Assembly: GCA_030062745.1 (NCBI GenBank)
Contig: CP099840.1
Location: 35,467,101 to 35,531,100 of the forward strand
DNA length: 64,000 nt
Source of the DNA: Capitulum mitella
Taxonomy: Eukaryota > Arthropoda > Thecostraca > Pollicipedomorpha > Pollicipedidae
Direction of reading: 5' to 3'
Shown here: positions 11,680-25,613 of the stretch, one piece after another
How the letters are laid out: every line of letters starts with the position of its first letter
Position numbering within the stretch: the first letter of the stretch is position 1
Translations under genes and position numbers: made by a program
Notes under the pieces: model-generated
The model's database searches: none
What the model saw: only the letters and a program-made list of their open reading frames with translations
Told to the model about the DNA's origin: nothing

Positions 11680-12780
11680 CAGCCAACCTTGGGATAGGTT
11701 GGGGCCCTACGGGCCCCTACGGGCTTCTGGCCCGCGGACCCGTTTGGCGCACAGGCCCCTATTCAGCTTGCGTGTCCCAACGGGCCCCTAATCAATGGCC
11801 CCTGGCCCTGGATTACGAGCCTCTGATAGCCTTCTAGCCTACGGACCCCAGGATCACGGGCCTCTCTGGCACGTGTGTCCCTCCTGGGCTACGGACCTCT
11901 CACGGACCTCGAGGCTGCGGAGGTCAGTAGGGGTTTACGAACCCATCACGCAAGTGGGCCCCTGGCCTGGGAACTTAGCCAGAGGCACCAACCAACGGGG
12001 CCCTCACTTTCGGATCGCTGGCCTGCAAGACCCTTGGCAAGCGTGCCCCTGGCTCATGGGTCATTACTTGAATTATGAGCCTCTGGTTTACGGCCCCCTA
12101 GCCACATGCCCTTAACGAACGGACGTACTGGGTTCCGGGCCCGTGACCTATGGCCTGCTTCTGGATTGCAGGCCCTGTGGCTCATAGACCCTGACCTGCC
12201 GGCCCCTCAGGCATACGGGTTCGTGGCCTACGGGGCTCTGGCCCGGGCCCTTTACCAACGTAACCCCTGGCTTATGGACCTCTGGCCTACGGGTCCTTGT
12301 GGCTTGCGGATACTGGGCCACATGGGCCCTTAGCCAACTGATCTTTCGGCTTACGAGCTCCTGGCCTGCGGACCACTACTTCACGCTCGTCTTATGGTAT
12401 TCTGACTTAAGGAGCCCCAACAATGGGCCTGAACCAACGGCCTCCCTAGATTACGGGTCCTTGGCCTGACGGCCTCCTAGTATTTTGGTCCCTGGTCTGC
12501 GGGCCCTGCCTAACTTAAGAGCTCTTGGCATACGGGCTCAATGCAAACTCGTAGACGAAGACGCAATCAACGGACGCTTAGCTTACGGGCCCTTCTGGCA
12601 TGCGGGCCTCTGGGCTACGGCTCCTAACCAGCGAGCTCACTAACTTGCAGTCCTCTCATGCATCCAGGCCCCAGGCCTACGGAGCCGTGCCTGCTGGCCC
12701 CTGGCTTATGGGCCCCTAGGCATTTTTGTTTGCTGACCTGCGGGCCCCATTTGCATGCGGGCCGATCTAAGATACCGGAG
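11680..12780. repeat. degenerate GC-rich minisatellite (GGCCTACGGGCCCCTGGC type)
   Basis: For about 1.1 kb, variants of CTGGCCTACGGGCCCCT recur every 15-35 bp with no fixed period. The block is far more GC-rich than its surroundings and gives short false frames on all strands. Confidence 0.8.
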
Positions 12781-13730
12781 GGTCAACTGAGCCTTTTTAT
12801 CCGCCCTGCGTGCGCTTCTGGTACCAAGGCTGGACCCCCACTTTTCGCGGATTGTGACATTAGGCAAACGGCAGCGACTGGAAAGAACTGGCCTAAAATC
12901 CTGGTCAGACCCCCCCCCCCCTTCCTGTAATTTTCGATAATCTTCAGGCAAGAGGACAACATTTATCAAGGGTGCTCTGCCGAACTTTAACTGCCCATCA
13001 AACTGATGGGATAACTGCCTCCTCACCACGCGAGGGGCTTTATGTGGGGCCTATGGGCCATTGCAAGGGAAACACGTCCCAAAATCGTTATTTACTCTTT
13101 GAATCATTCCGGAAAACTTCGACTCGTGTTAAGGCACCCCAGAGTACTCTGGAAGTCATTAAGCCGTGACATGGTCGATGAGACACGACATTCGGAAACC
13201 CTGAACATTTTTCTGAGTGCAGTCAAAGGAAGGCAAGGGCGGTGCTTTGGTTTTTGGAACGATGAACATGCATGAACGTTCATTAAAAAAACGGGTGTGC
13301 CACATTTTATGTTGAATGGGGCTTCCGCGGAACTAGGCAGTGTCATTTCCGTGTACCTGTGTCCCTACCCCTACAACATCTGGGTGTATGGGCCACATTG
13401 TCTGACCCGGGTTATACAGAGATGTTTCGTAGTTACTTGCATGGTATGTATTCTTATATTTTTAAGGCTGGCGTTTTTCTTTTGCCTATAATCCTCCACT
13501 TAGTTTACATAGTTGACCATGGGTTAGCCGTTCCTTGCGTGGCAGCTGTGGTACATTTTGCAAAACGATGGATTTCTATCTACTAGAAATAGTTTTATAT
13601 ATTCTCGTGGGAGGGCAGGCGCCCTGTAGACGCCTAGAACACTCATAGGTTGCGGCCTGGAAAAAACGGCGTCCATTGCCTGACATGCTGACGTTGCCTA
13701 CTTCTGAGAGAACGGTTGGGCAAGAAGACC
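12781..13730. other. intergenic, no gene seen
   Basis: Nothing was recognised between the minisatellite and the first TTAA element. Confidence 0.5.
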
Positions 13731-13734
13731 TTAA

Positions 13735-14940
13735 CCCTGTTCCCGGCAGGGGGGTGGGCTGAATCCGCCCCCTCGGGTTTTTTGCTTGCCAATTCCAGGC
13801 TTTTTAACACAGCTTCACAAAACTTGCTGATTTTCCCTAGCTATTCTTTCTACGTGCTGTGACAAAATTTCACAATTCTACTTTGCTCAGGAGCGGAGCC
13901 AGGCAGCGTTTTTGGGAGGCACCTCAGGCCATTTTTGGCCATGTTGAGGGTAGAAGAAAAATGTCTGCCAGAAACAGAGTTTTTAAGATTGAACTTAAAC
14001 TTTGTATGGTTGTATAGCTAAATAGTTGGGCAATATGCAAACAAAATTTTGTTTATCTGAGCTCACTTTGCAAGGTCAGGTGAAGGTCAAAAGTCAAAAT
14101 TTGTTTTTTTTTGCAATAATTTCGGCGTCGTTTTTTCAAATGACAAACCCGGAATATACATGACGTAGAAGGGTGCCCTCTACTTGTGTACTAAGTTTCA
14201 GCTTGATATCAGGTCGGGTCACGGAGCTATGACCTAAAATGTCAGTGCGCGTACCCTATATCGCAGTAGTTATAAAATGAAATTTTTGGAATAGAGTGAA
14301 TTCAAATTATTGGAAACGTTTACAGATAATATCAAATGCACACTAGAGCATTTCAAGTGACCCCAAGGTCACTGGAGGTCATTTAAGGTGAAAGGTCACA
14401 AGTTGATCTGAAGAACGTGTGACCATGACAGTTCCACCTTTTTAATGCCCCTGCCACCGCCTATGCTAACATTACACAAACGTTGTAATGTAATTTGTAG
14501 TTCTTTAGCATAGCATGACTAGCAGAAGCCAAAAAAAGTGTTTTTACCTTTTTTGTTCATTCAGTTAGAAAAAACTAATCCTCCTATTTTTGAAACCCTG
14601 TGAACGCCCATGAATTTTCTCAATATTTCAGATTTGTGTACCCATGGTAAAAGCCCTATCCATAATCCCTCGATTCATGCCAGTTTCATTGAAATCGGTC
14701 GATAAACAACGGAGTTATAAGAAGTCCAAAAGTACCCCCCATTTTGACATTTTTGCCCCCCTGCATCCACAAATTTTGAAATTTTGAAAATTTCTTTTTA
14801 TAAAAATGTAGTTCACGTCACGGCAAATTGATTGCCGTTTGTTGCGATGAAATCGGACGAGTTGTTCTCGAGATCTGAGGGGGGGGGCGAATCCCCCCCG
14901 CCGGGAATCGACCATACCGTCTAGCCCTCCGGGAGTAGGG
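13735..14940 (+). mobile_element. TTAA-bounded 1.2-kb element, copy 1
   Basis: The element is flanked by TTAA at 13731-13734 and 14941-14944. It begins CCCTGTTCCCGGCAGGGGGG and ends CCGGGAGTAGGG, so the outermost 12 bp are inverted repeats with two mismatches. TTAA duplications and CCCT ends are typical of the piggyBac superfamily. No transposase is encoded, so it would be a non-autonomous member. The interior is AT-rich with several AGGTCA half-sites. Confidence 0.75.
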
Positions 14941-15051
14941 TTAAGAGTAACGCAGCGGTTTGCTGTTATCATAATGGTGATGGATATGCTGTCGTCAAAA
15001 GTCTAGACGTTGGACCAGATCCCACCTGAACAACCTAACGACTTTTCGATA

Positions 15052-15092
15052 CCGAATGACCCTGCAGTCGGTGCGCCCCTAAGCCCCCCCCC
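15052..15092 (+). repeat. retroposon 3'-tail fragment
   Basis: CCGAATGACCCTGCAGTCGG is followed by TGCGCCCCTAAGCCCC. The segment is nearly identical to the insertion at 59188-59254 but lacks the AACC tail. No target-site duplication is visible. Confidence 0.55.
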
Positions 15093-16249
15093 GAGTTTTC
15101 GAAAACGAAGTTTTCGGAACGTAAGTTTCGAAACGAAGTTTCCACGGCGATACAGTCACAAGTCTACATAGACCGATTTGCTGGTTGGTTTATTTCTGGA
15201 CATGTTTTGTTGGAGGATATTCCTTGCCCAAAAAATAGGCACAATAATGCTGAAAGAAAGCATTGATTCGTAGATTCGGTAATTCAAGGATAATTGAACA
15301 GAGCTAATGCACGCATCATTTTTACGAAAGTTCTAGGCTTTTAGTTGAAAGGTAGGTCTCAACGTGACATCTTGTGTGTGTAGGGCATGTGTAATATGTG
15401 TTATCAGATGAGGGTAAAAAATCCCCAGACTTTGCGAATACTTGCATCCTAGGTTCGTGACCCTGAATTCCTGATTATCCGGACTTTTCTTTCTAAATAT
15501 GCCTTGAGGGTATCTAAAGTTAATATCAGAGCCAAAGTAAGAACTCGGAGCACCGTATGCCAGACGAAAATCGGCACATACATCCGGCTTGCTCTTTTGA
15601 AGTTGCCAACTGACGGCCCTTTTCGGTACTTTTGCGTGGTTGAAAAGCCGGTTCAGAATGCAGACTTCCGTTTAAGCTCAGCTGGGTCGAAATCAGTCCA
15701 GGAGATCGACGGATCTCGGGGGAGGGGCCAGGTCATCCGCACCCCCGTGCATGGATTTTCAGCGCAATCTACTGCATGGAAATTGGAATAACACGGTGCT
15801 GACTGGGACATTTCACCGCAGCTGCTGTGGGGAATTTTTTGCGCCACGTTCCTTCTTCTTTCGCCATGTTACGAGCTTCTTCCTTCCTTCCCCGCGACAG
15901 GACGCCACGCCTGTCTCGAGGACAATGGGCCCGAGTTGGACGTTTCGAGCAGGAGTCGGAAGCTCGTCACTCTGACATCCTAGATATTCCTCATCTGTTA
16001 GTAGCAGTGTTGACGTTGACGGTGACGTTGCAGGTTGGGCCAAAGCCCTAAATTGGACTGCTGTGTGCTTGCATTTTACGAGCCAACGGCTGAAGATAGG
16101 TCAGACCTGGTAACGTGTGGTATCCGATGGGTCTATTTTGCCGCCATCCGCGGTCAACAATATTTCTTGCAAAAAATAACCTGAAATCGACCTAGGTCAT
16201 GAGGCCAGTTTACGTTATGTCTGCGCTTTTGACTTTTTCACTTGTAACT

Positions 16250-16375
16250 ATTTTGAATTTATATTGATTGAATTTTGAATTCATCAATTTATTGTAATAT
16301 TTTATTTTTATCAATATTTATTGAAATTTTATTTGTTTAAATATTGAAATATTTGAATTATATTGAATATCATTT
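16250..16375. repeat. AT-rich low-complexity block
   Basis: About 125 bp are made almost only of A and T, with recurring TATTGAA/ATTTATT words. Confidence 0.8.
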
Positions 16376-19119
16376 CACGAGAGGCTCAAAAATTGCATTT
16401 CCTGATCAACATCTACCCTATGCGGGCTGCTAGAGCTAGCTTTATCTCAAAAAGGAGTGCAGATCGACACTGTTCGAAACGACCAAATAAATGTTGACGT
16501 CATTTATGTCTGACTTGTCCAACGTATACACCTGTCATTGCATACCGGACCACATAGACCGGCTAGTACATTTGCAATGTCGGGCTCGGTGAAGTGGGCT
16601 GTTTGAGATGGTCCGATGAGAAGGGTTTGGAAAGCGAATGGTGAGGAGGAAATCACAGCAGAAAACGTTACGCTGGACACAGCGGGATACCAGTTTCTTC
16701 CCTACGCTCAACCACTGGCCTGTAAGAAGCGTTTGTCCGTCGGAATTTTCGCCCTTCCGTCGTTGACCCTTTTTACAGGGACGCATTCGTACTGCGATAA
16801 TTGCCAATGTACTACATCGTGGGGCGATTGCCCAGTAACCGGAAACTTTCCAGCTTGAACGAAATGTTAACGGGAACGCCAGTATCCATTCCAAAGTAAA
16901 TACCTTTCCCAAAACTTATAAGGTTTCTGAGGCATATTGCTCTCTGCCTGCCTTCAGACTGATCCGTCGTCCGTTACAACAGCGGTGTTGTGAACTAACG
17001 GAGCTGACAGGCACAGGTGGAGCTGCTCGTGCAGTACTTTTTAGCCTGAGTTAGCTCTGCCATGTTTGATGGCACTTCTCTGATTCGTCGTAGTACAATC
17101 ATCTCGCCGTTTGAGGCCTTTGTAGCCCTGATATTTATTGATGTCGGATGGTCTGACAAAGGTACACATCTTTACCACGATTTGCCTTGTCATCCCCTTT
17201 CAGTAGGCTTGCTTCGTTTCACATGATTATTCGCTCCACATTAAGAAGCAGCATTCGCCCAAAATGGTAGCCCCCACTACCAAAGACGGTTTTTGGTCAT
17301 CCATTAACATGAAATGACTTTTAGTTGAAGATACGCTGGATACGCGAAATGTCAATTCCTTTCAGAAAATGTTGGATAAAACAACAAATGTTGTCATGCA
17401 TACATGTTGAACCCGAGCTTCTGTATGTCGGCGTATTAGACGTGTTTTACGAAGACCTCCGTGGTGGGCAGCCGAACAGCACCAAATTTTGATAAACTGT
17501 AGCCCGTCTAGAGAGATTGGTACGTACACGTAAGTCGTAAAATAATCGGTAGAAGTTTGCTATATTTATACGTTACTAGGACTAAACACTTCTGCGGAGG
17601 CTTGTAAAACGGCGCCCATGGCAGGTCAGATGCATTTAATGGACCCATAGTTACCGAGTCTCATTTGAAATAGTACCGTGAAACGTGATCATTGTTCCCC
17701 GATCTCTCACCTGTTACCGATGTTGCCCTACCTCATACCTCTTGGCTGAGAAGCAGGAAAGATTATTTTGTTCGTTTCATGAAAAGGCGTAAAAAACACG
17801 GTGGGCGAGTCCGTTTTCATTTTCAAAAATTAGCGGCTGGCGTCATTTTCCATGGTGCGCCTCCACATCATCGAGCAGCAGCCGTGCACGCCACTTCGGA
17901 ATTTATTGATCCTTCCGCGGCGCCCTCCCCGGGCAGCCACGGCATGCAATAATAAACTTGACCAAATGTTTTCTTCATATGCGATATCGAACGACGCTGG
18001 GGGGTGGTCTGGGCCCCTCTGGTCGCTGTACCCTTTCGTAGAAGAATGCCGTCACGTCACGCCCTCATGCAGAGACGCGGTGTTACCTGTAACAGACATT
18101 ATCACAAGTGGCATGCTGAAACAAAGCCACGTGCTGTAAATCGCCACGACGCGATGCTGGCGTTCCAGTGAAAAAATACGGTGTGACGCTCCGCAGAGCA
18201 ACGAATTCTATAAAACATTCGTCATCCAGAGGCGATGTTCGTCAGACTGTTGTTGCGTTATTGAGCCACAGATGAGATGATAAGGGCACTCTTGATGTAT
18301 TGTAAGTAGGCATGTGCTATTTTCGGGGGGGTCGGACCCTAAAACTTGAATCAAACTTTGTTGGCTCCAAAAAAAAACACCCTGTAGCCGGTACGTATTC
18401 ACCAAATTTGGCAACACCAGAAAGCTGGCGCCACGTTCCATCAGAAGAGCACACAGTTTGGCATAGAACTTAACTTCTTTTTCGTAGGCGCTGGCTTGAC
18501 AAGATGGAACACTTGTGTTTTCTATTTGCTTTGGAAAAAATTGCGCAATGATACGAAAAATGTAAAGAAGAAGGCGGGACCCTCTGTAGCCAATCGCATT
18601 CTGCTAGAGGGATCAAAACCTATACGTAATGGTTAGAATGTTAGATTAGGTAATGGTTTGGGCACATTTTTTTGTGGGGGACACGTCTTTTACGTCTGTA
18701 AATCCCACAAGTGAAAGCATTAAGCTCAGACCTATCAAACGTCAACGGGAAAGTCCTAAATTCCTTACCTGTAAAAGTAGCATGAAAATGTTTCAGTCGG
18801 TTGGTGCTGAAGGTTTCATGAATTTGAAACGGACGACCCTCGCCAGTACAGAGAAGCGTATGACTATTCGGATTGCTCCTAAATTTCGCATAGCTGTCTT
18901 CCATACATTTTTACATATATCCGAAGAGTTAACGGCAATGCCTTGACAGGTTATTGACGTCCGTCTCCAGGGCGTCGTGGAGAAATTTCTATACGTTTTA
19001 TAACAAACGTTGTATAGTCTTGACTAGTTTTTCTTTTCGTCGTATAGTCTTTGTCGTATAGCAAACACTGAAAATATTTTACGACGCTCTGTCTTGCTCA
19101 GTCTTATCCATTGATGTTA

Positions 19120-19402
19120 CCAGGGGCGTAGCCAGGATTTTCGTGAAGGGGAAAAGGGTGGTCCAGGCTAAAATAAAAGGTTTGATGCTATTCTACATAT
19201 TTTTTGGCAAGCATGGGGACATTGGCACTACCAAATAACACACCTGGATGCTTCTAAAATAACATGTACACTCCTTTTTACTTTAAACATTTTTGTTTTT
19301 CAGTTTTCAACAGATAAGTCGTGATAACAGCCAATTTTTGGGGACCTCTAGCAATAAGGGGGTTCAGTTGACCTCTCTAAACCCCTCTGTTTACGCAACT
19401 GG
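19120..19402. mobile_element. candidate small inverted-end element
   Basis: It starts CCAGGGGCGTAGCCAGGATT and ends TTACGCAACTGG, giving imperfect inverted ends (CCAGnnGCGTA) about 280 bp apart. The start motif is common at the ends of old DNA transposons. There is no coding capacity. Confidence 0.3.
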
Positions 19403-22089
19403 GTTTTACTCAGGGTATCAGTGACATCCAGACTTGGGTACTTACCACGGTTACTGAAGACAGAATGTGAAATTCGTATTGAAGCTACTGACGATAGGAC
19501 GTTTTAAAGAAAATGTCCAAATTTCTGGACTGCATGCTACCATATATACCACATGTGACCAGGAACGTCGCGATTTTGCTAAAATGAATACCCAAGGAAA
19601 TATTTTGAAAAGTTTTACAATCAACCTTCTCCTTTAGTCGTTTATCTTTTCTATCATGAAGCAAACTCTGCTAATTGTATTTTGTATCGACGTTTAAGGC
19701 ATATATCAGACTTCACACATCACAGATTCTTTCAAACATTTATACCACAACAGCTAAAAGTCATACGTTATTCTTGTAAACAAATGACAGTCTTGATTGT
19801 TTACATTTGGTTTTCGAGGAAAAGGTGTTGTTGCCACAGAGAAGGGCCACCTGCGGTCCGACTTCTACACTGTTTAAGTCGTGGTGGTTGCCTTAAATCA
19901 GCAATAAATCTAATATATGTTACATCAAGGGTTTTTTGTTTCTTTCATATTCCAAGTGAATCATTTCAAACTATACCGCAAGTTGGACGGAAAACCAGCC
20001 TATTGTCTTTACTCGTCTTCCTAGCTGTCGGTACTGTGGTCCGAATCTCTTTGGATAAAATGGCAAAATATCAAAAACTGGACCGTCAATGTAACGATTT
20101 AAGCACGGAACCAAGGAGAGAGTCCAAGCAGAATCAAGTCCATGATCCGAGGCCATGTAAAATAACTTTTAACCATTGTAAATAGCCTTAAAAGCTGTGT
20201 GAAACGAACTTTTACACAATGTTCTTATCATACAACAGAACGTCATTGCTTTGCGGCGCAGTAGCGTTATTGGTGACCTCTCGTACTTACTGGGAACAAG
20301 GTGATTTTGAGGTCAAATTCGCATTTTGAGTTCACTGACCTTCGTGGCTTTTATTGACCTGGGAGGGGTCTACGTGTTTGGGAGCGCTGATTTGCATCGT
20401 AGCAGAAAGTTTCAGGTGTACATCATTAGAAGTCGTTTCTGTGCCCCTCAAAAACTCTTCTGTATGCTGTTCCTGTATGTTATTTCCCCGCATGATTCAG
20501 TGGAAACCAGAAACTACGGACATGACCTCTTTTGAGCTCGCCTATGACGTCACTTTATGGCCCGAAAGGGTCAAACAGGGTATAATCAGGTATCAGTAAT
20601 ATCAAACTACACACCCTGTCTTGTTTCATTGCCGCATCACGTCAGGTTTGGAAATGGCTGAGGTGTCGTATCCCTCTCCTCCCGTAATGTGAAAAGGTAG
20701 CTCAAATAGCCTGCTATTACATTTGTTTTCAAACTGAGAAGCGTATTTCTAGCATTGCTATAGCCAAAGGTTCGCTTGGGTCGCATGTTCCGACCCCGTG
20801 AGATGGAGGAAAACACGCATGACTTGTTCGTCAGGTGTACTCAGTAACAAAGCTCCCTTGAACCGCCAACATTTTCGTAAACCCCTCAAAAAATGCATAA
20901 AAAAATTATGATAAATTACATCGGCTTAACATGCCGTCGAAAAGCGCAAGCACCACACTTGAAAGAGATGCGTGGACAAACAACATGCAAGTCGATGTAT
21001 TGCAGTAAACATTCAAAGCTCCTACAGAGCTGGCCATCCAATGGTCCAATGCGTGATTCATTGTTCATTCTTCACGTCCATCGTTAGCTCAGAGCCTGTC
21101 CGTGGATTGCGAGTCGTGGTGGGCGCCCCAGGTGTCGACGGCCGGTGGGAGCGGCACGGGAGGTCTCGTGACTCACCGACGGCGAGTCACGAAGTTCCCA
21201 ATAGCCGCCATCACGGAGTGTTGTGCCCCTGGCCATGCAGTCCGTGAATGGTTCGTCAATACCGGGAAACGGTAAAGGCCGTCCCGGAAATGAACCCCAT
21301 TGTTCCTGCGCTTCGGGGAAAATGACTGTCGGCCAGTTCAATATATACGAGGTCCATTTTGTCATGGGCGGGTATGCACAGTAGGATGTGTCGCCACGCA
21401 GGTTTTTCCTACGGATAGTGAAGTTATTGTACAGAATCGCCTTAAAAATGAGAAGAATGCTCAAGCTTCTATCCGGAATCTGCGAAAAGAATATGCGACG
21501 AACCGAATTTTCATACGCGCAAGCCCGCCATGTTGTGGGAAAATTATGGTTACTGGTCTTTCTAGATGAAAAACTGCCATTTTAGGTTATTTTTTCCCTA
21601 CGAAGTAACATGAGAGTCTGAATAACCCAATAATAACCGATCTGAATAGTCCCTTACCACCTCTAATAACGAATGCTCATTATCCGTACATGTTAGGTAA
21701 GTCCTTAAGCTTTGTTATCCCTCATCATCGCCATTCCCTCACACCGCATCACTAATCAGTCGCGAATCAGTCATGATCGCCTCCCCCCACCCCAAATCCG
21801 CAGACTGACCCCAGCCTCACTCCTGGGTCGAAACGTGATGCTTTCACAAAAAAATGACTGCGACGTCCTTCCCTCAAGCATTCTCAATTCCGTGCTCTGA
21901 TGTCTGTCAGCGGTGTCACTGTACGTCGGGCGGGGACTCTGTTAGTCTGGTTCTGTCGTGGACGGCTAAGTCAGTGTCAGTGGCCGCTCGGCCGTCAGGA
22001 GGCCCAGCTTGGCCCTCTGGGCGGCGGTCATGCCCCCCTGGGCCACTTTTGGCTACGCCACTCACTTTAAACTCTGACTTTGGCTTTAA

Positions 22090-23296
22090 CCCTATTCCCG
22101 GCAGGGGGGCTGAATCCGCCCCCCTCGCGGTTTTTGCTTGCCAATTCCAGGCTTTTGAACGCAGCTTCACGAAACTTGGTGACTTTTCCTAGCTATTCTT
22201 CCTACGTGCTTTGACAAAATTTCTAAATTCTTTTTTGTTCAGGGGCGGAGCCAGGCGACGTTTTTGGGAGGCACCTCAGGCCATTTTTGGCCATGTTGAG
22301 GGTAAAAGGAAAATGTCTGCCAAAAACAGCGTTTTTAAGATACAACTTAAAACTTTATATGGATGTATAGCTTAAATACTTGGGCTAATGTGCGGATGTA
22401 ATTTTGTTTATCTGAGGTCACTTTACGAGGTCAGGTCAAGGTCAAAAGTCAAAATTTGGCTTCTTTGCAATAATTTCGGCCCTTTTTTTTCAAATGCCAA
22501 ACCCGAAATATATGTGACGTACAAAGGTGCCGTCTACTTGTGTACCAAGTTTCAAATTGATATTAGGTTGGGTCACAGAGCCATGACCTAAAATGTCAGT
22601 GCACGTACCCTATATCGCAATAGCCGTAAAGTGAATTTTTTGAAATAGAGTGAATTCAAATTATTGAAAACGTTAACGGATAATAGTAAATGCATGCAAG
22701 ATCATTCCAAGGGACTCCAATTTCACTGGAGGTCATTTAAGGTCAAAGGTCGTAGGTTCATCTGAAGAAAGTGTGGCCATGACAGTTCCCCCTTTTTCAT
22801 GTCCCTGGCACCGCCTATGCTAACATTATACAAACATTGTAATGCGATTTGTACTTCTTTAGCAAAATATGACTAGCAGAAGCCAAAAAAGTGTTTTTGC
22901 TTTTTTTGTTCACTCATTTGTTGGAAAACTAATCCTGCTATTTTTGAAACGTTTTGAACGCCCATGAATTTTCTAAAAATTTCGAATGTGTGTACCAATG
23001 GTAAAAGTCCTATCCATAGTCTCTCGATTCATGCCAGTTTCATTGAAATCGGTCCATAAACAACGGAGTTATAAGAAGTCCAAAAATACCCCCAATTTTC
23101 ACATTTGTTTCCCCTGTATCCACACCTTTCAAAATTTTGAAAATTTCTTTTCATAAAAGTGTAGTTCACGTCATGGCAAATCAATTGTCGTTTTTTGCGA
23201 TGAAATCGGATGTGTGGCTCTCGAGATCTCAGGGGGGTGAATCCGCCCCCCCCCTGCTGGGAATCGACCATACCGTCTAGCCCTCCGGGAACAGGG
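22090..23296 (+). mobile_element. TTAA-bounded 1.2-kb element, copy 2
   Basis: TTAA flanks lie at 22086-22089 and 23297-23300. The element begins CCCTATTCCCGGCAGGGGGG and ends CCGGGAACAGGG, with one mismatch between its 12-bp inverted ends. It is colinear over its whole length with copy 1. It carries a DR1-type pair AAGGTCAAAGGTCG at 22739-22752. Confidence 0.78.
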
Positions 23297-23300
23297 TTAA

Positions 23301-24338
23301 GATCGAAGACCCGCCCCACCGGGAATGGCTTTTTGGAATCTGCAGTGCTCAATACAAATGGGCTTCCCACCAGGAAGGACGCTTTGAATTACAGGATTAC
23401 AGTCAACAAAGAATCGTGTGCGGAGAAGAACAAAGTTATGCCCCCCATAATAAAACGGCTGCAAAAACTGCCATCATTTTTAGGCGAAAAGACATATAGC
23501 GACAATCAGAGCCGAATTAAGGTTATGGTGCGGGAATGCAACAGGAGGTTTCTTCGGCACATGATGACTGCTGGTAAGAAGGACAAGACGCGTCGAACAA
23601 GTACCGCTTCAGACCCACACTGCTGTGTTATGTCAGGTGCTACTGACTGCTGGTGCTACTGTGTCATGTCAGGAGTGGCCCGAAAAACTTTTGGATACAG
23701 CTCGCGGTAAATGTACCCGTATGACAAACTAGAAATGTGTACGGACCGATAAAGTATCACGAATAAAAGCGCGTTTTCTTTTAGACCAGCGAGGACCCTG
23801 TCGAATGTGCATAGGCTCAGCAGATATTCGTAGAGCTGGTTAACGACGCGCACTTGACGAAAGAAGGCGTCTCAGCGCGCAGACAGTCGAATGGCCGCAA
23901 CCAGGACCATCTGGCTTTGCTGAGTTGGAATCATCGTGTGCAGATCAACAGAAACCTAGCTGAAGTTCGTTGACCGTCAGCGGAGCAGGTGAGACAGCGA
24001 AGGTGAACATAAACGGAAGACGAACTTCTAAACACTGTCCTGGCATCAGACGGCTGTGGGACGTGGAGTTGTGCATACGATGCGATCATAAACACTTATC
24101 AAAAAGTGGATTTTGGTAGGATTGCCTCAGACGACGAACACATTGTGATCGACAGCAAGAAGTATCACAAGCAAGAGATCGGGCGAGAAAATAAGTAGCG
24201 GCCCAGAGTCGCGAGGAGAGTGGAGACCGGGGCACAGGTATGTATTTAGACAGCAGGAGTGAGGAAACCTCTGTCCCATCAATGTCAGAGGAGAGCGAGG
24301 AGCGCATTCAGGTTGTTTCTTAGCGTGATAGTTCATAT
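23301..24338. other. intergenic, no gene seen
   Basis: The sequence lies between two TTAA elements. The + frame at its start mostly covers element sequence, and no family resemblance was found. Confidence 0.5.
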
Positions 24339-24342
24339 TTAA

Positions 24343-24753
24343 CCGTTTTCCCGGCAGGCAGGGCTGAATCCGTCCCCCTCGGGTTTTTTGCTTGCCAATT
24401 CCAGGGTTTTTGATGCAGCTTCACGAAACTTGGTCATTTTTTTTAACCTATTCTGTCTACGCACTGGAAATCAAATTTTGTATTTCTATTTTGCTCTGGG
24501 GCGGAGTCAAGCAACGTTTTTGAGAGCCACCTCAGGCTGTCTTTGGCACTGCTGAAGGTAAGAGAAAAATGGCTGCCAAAAATATCGTTTTTAAAAGAGA
24601 ATTTTAAACTTTATGTGGGTGTATAGGTAAATAGTTCGACAAGCATCGAAATATGATTTTGTTAATCTGAGGTCTTTCTACAAGGTCATGTCAAGGTTAA
24701 CCCAAAATTTGATTTCATAGTAATGATTTGGTCGCTATTTTTCCAAATACCAA

Positions 24754-24794
<41 letters not shown>

Positions 24795-25609
24795 GTGTTT
24801 GTGTGTGTGTGTGTATCACGTACAATAGCGTTCTCTATTTGTGTACCAAGTTTCCGGTTGATACCAGGTCGGGTCACGGAGCTATGACCTAAAATGTAAA
24901 ATATCAGGGCGCGTACCGTATATCACGACAGCCGTAAAATGGAATTTTGGAAACAGAGTAAATCCAAATGATTGTAAACGTTTTCAAACAATATGAAATG
25001 CACTCAAGACCATTCCATGTGACTCGAAGGTCGTTTGAGGTCATTTAAGGTCAAAGTTGGTAAGTTGACCTTATGAACATGTGACCATGACAGTTCCCCC
25101 TTTTTGATGTCCTTGGCACCGCCTATGCTAACATTACACAAAAAGTGCAATATAATTTGTACTTCTTCAACATAACATGACTAGTAATAGCTAAAAGGGC
25201 GCTTTTAGCTTTTGCTTAATTCATTTTATTTTTATTCGTCCCCTAATTTTCAAAACCTTGTGAACGCCTATGAATGCTCTCAAAAATTCATGCCTGTGCG
25301 GACTAACGGTAAAAGTCCCATCCATATGCTGTCGATTCATGACAATTTCGTCCAAATCGGTCGGCAAACAGCATAATTTTAACAAGTTCAAAAATATTCC
25401 TCATTTTGATTTGTTTGCCCTCCCCCGTATCCACCCCTTTTAAGGTTTCGAAAATTTATTATAGAAATATAATTTTACGTCATGGCAGATCGATGGCTGT
25501 TTGTTGCGATGGAATCGGACGTGTTGTTCTCGGGATCCCGGGGGGAGGGCGAATCTGCCCTCGTCCATGCCGGGAATCGGCTACACCGTCTAGCCTTCTG
25601 GGAATAGGG
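24343..25609 (+). mobile_element. TTAA-bounded element, copy 3, with microsatellite expansion
   Basis: TTAA lies at 24339-24342 and 25610-25613. The element starts CCGTTTTCCCGGCAGG and ends TGGGAATAGGG. It is the most diverged copy and is about 60 bp longer than the others because of a (TA)n(TG)n tract at 24757-24816 at a site that reads ATATATATGACGTA in other copies. The order of internal blocks is otherwise the same. Confidence 0.72.
24757..24816. repeat. (TA)n(TG)n microsatellite
   Basis: About 35 bp of TA repeats are followed by a TG run, inside TTAA element copy 3. Confidence 0.95.
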
Positions 25610-25613
25610 TTAA

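Larger units (their letters stand above)
14945..22085. other. intergenic with scattered small repeats, no gene seen
   Basis: It contains a retroposon tail fragment at 15052, an AT-rich block at 16250-16375, a candidate small element at 19120-19402 and a hairpin at 21166-21192 (TCGTGACTC with its complement, 9-base loop). The longest frame (19682-20185, + strand) has no family resemblance or splice support. Confidence 0.5.

Noticed and set aside
19682..20185. 167-codon + strand frame
   Set aside because: Composition is irregular, with no recognisable domain, splice context or neighbouring exon; likely chance.
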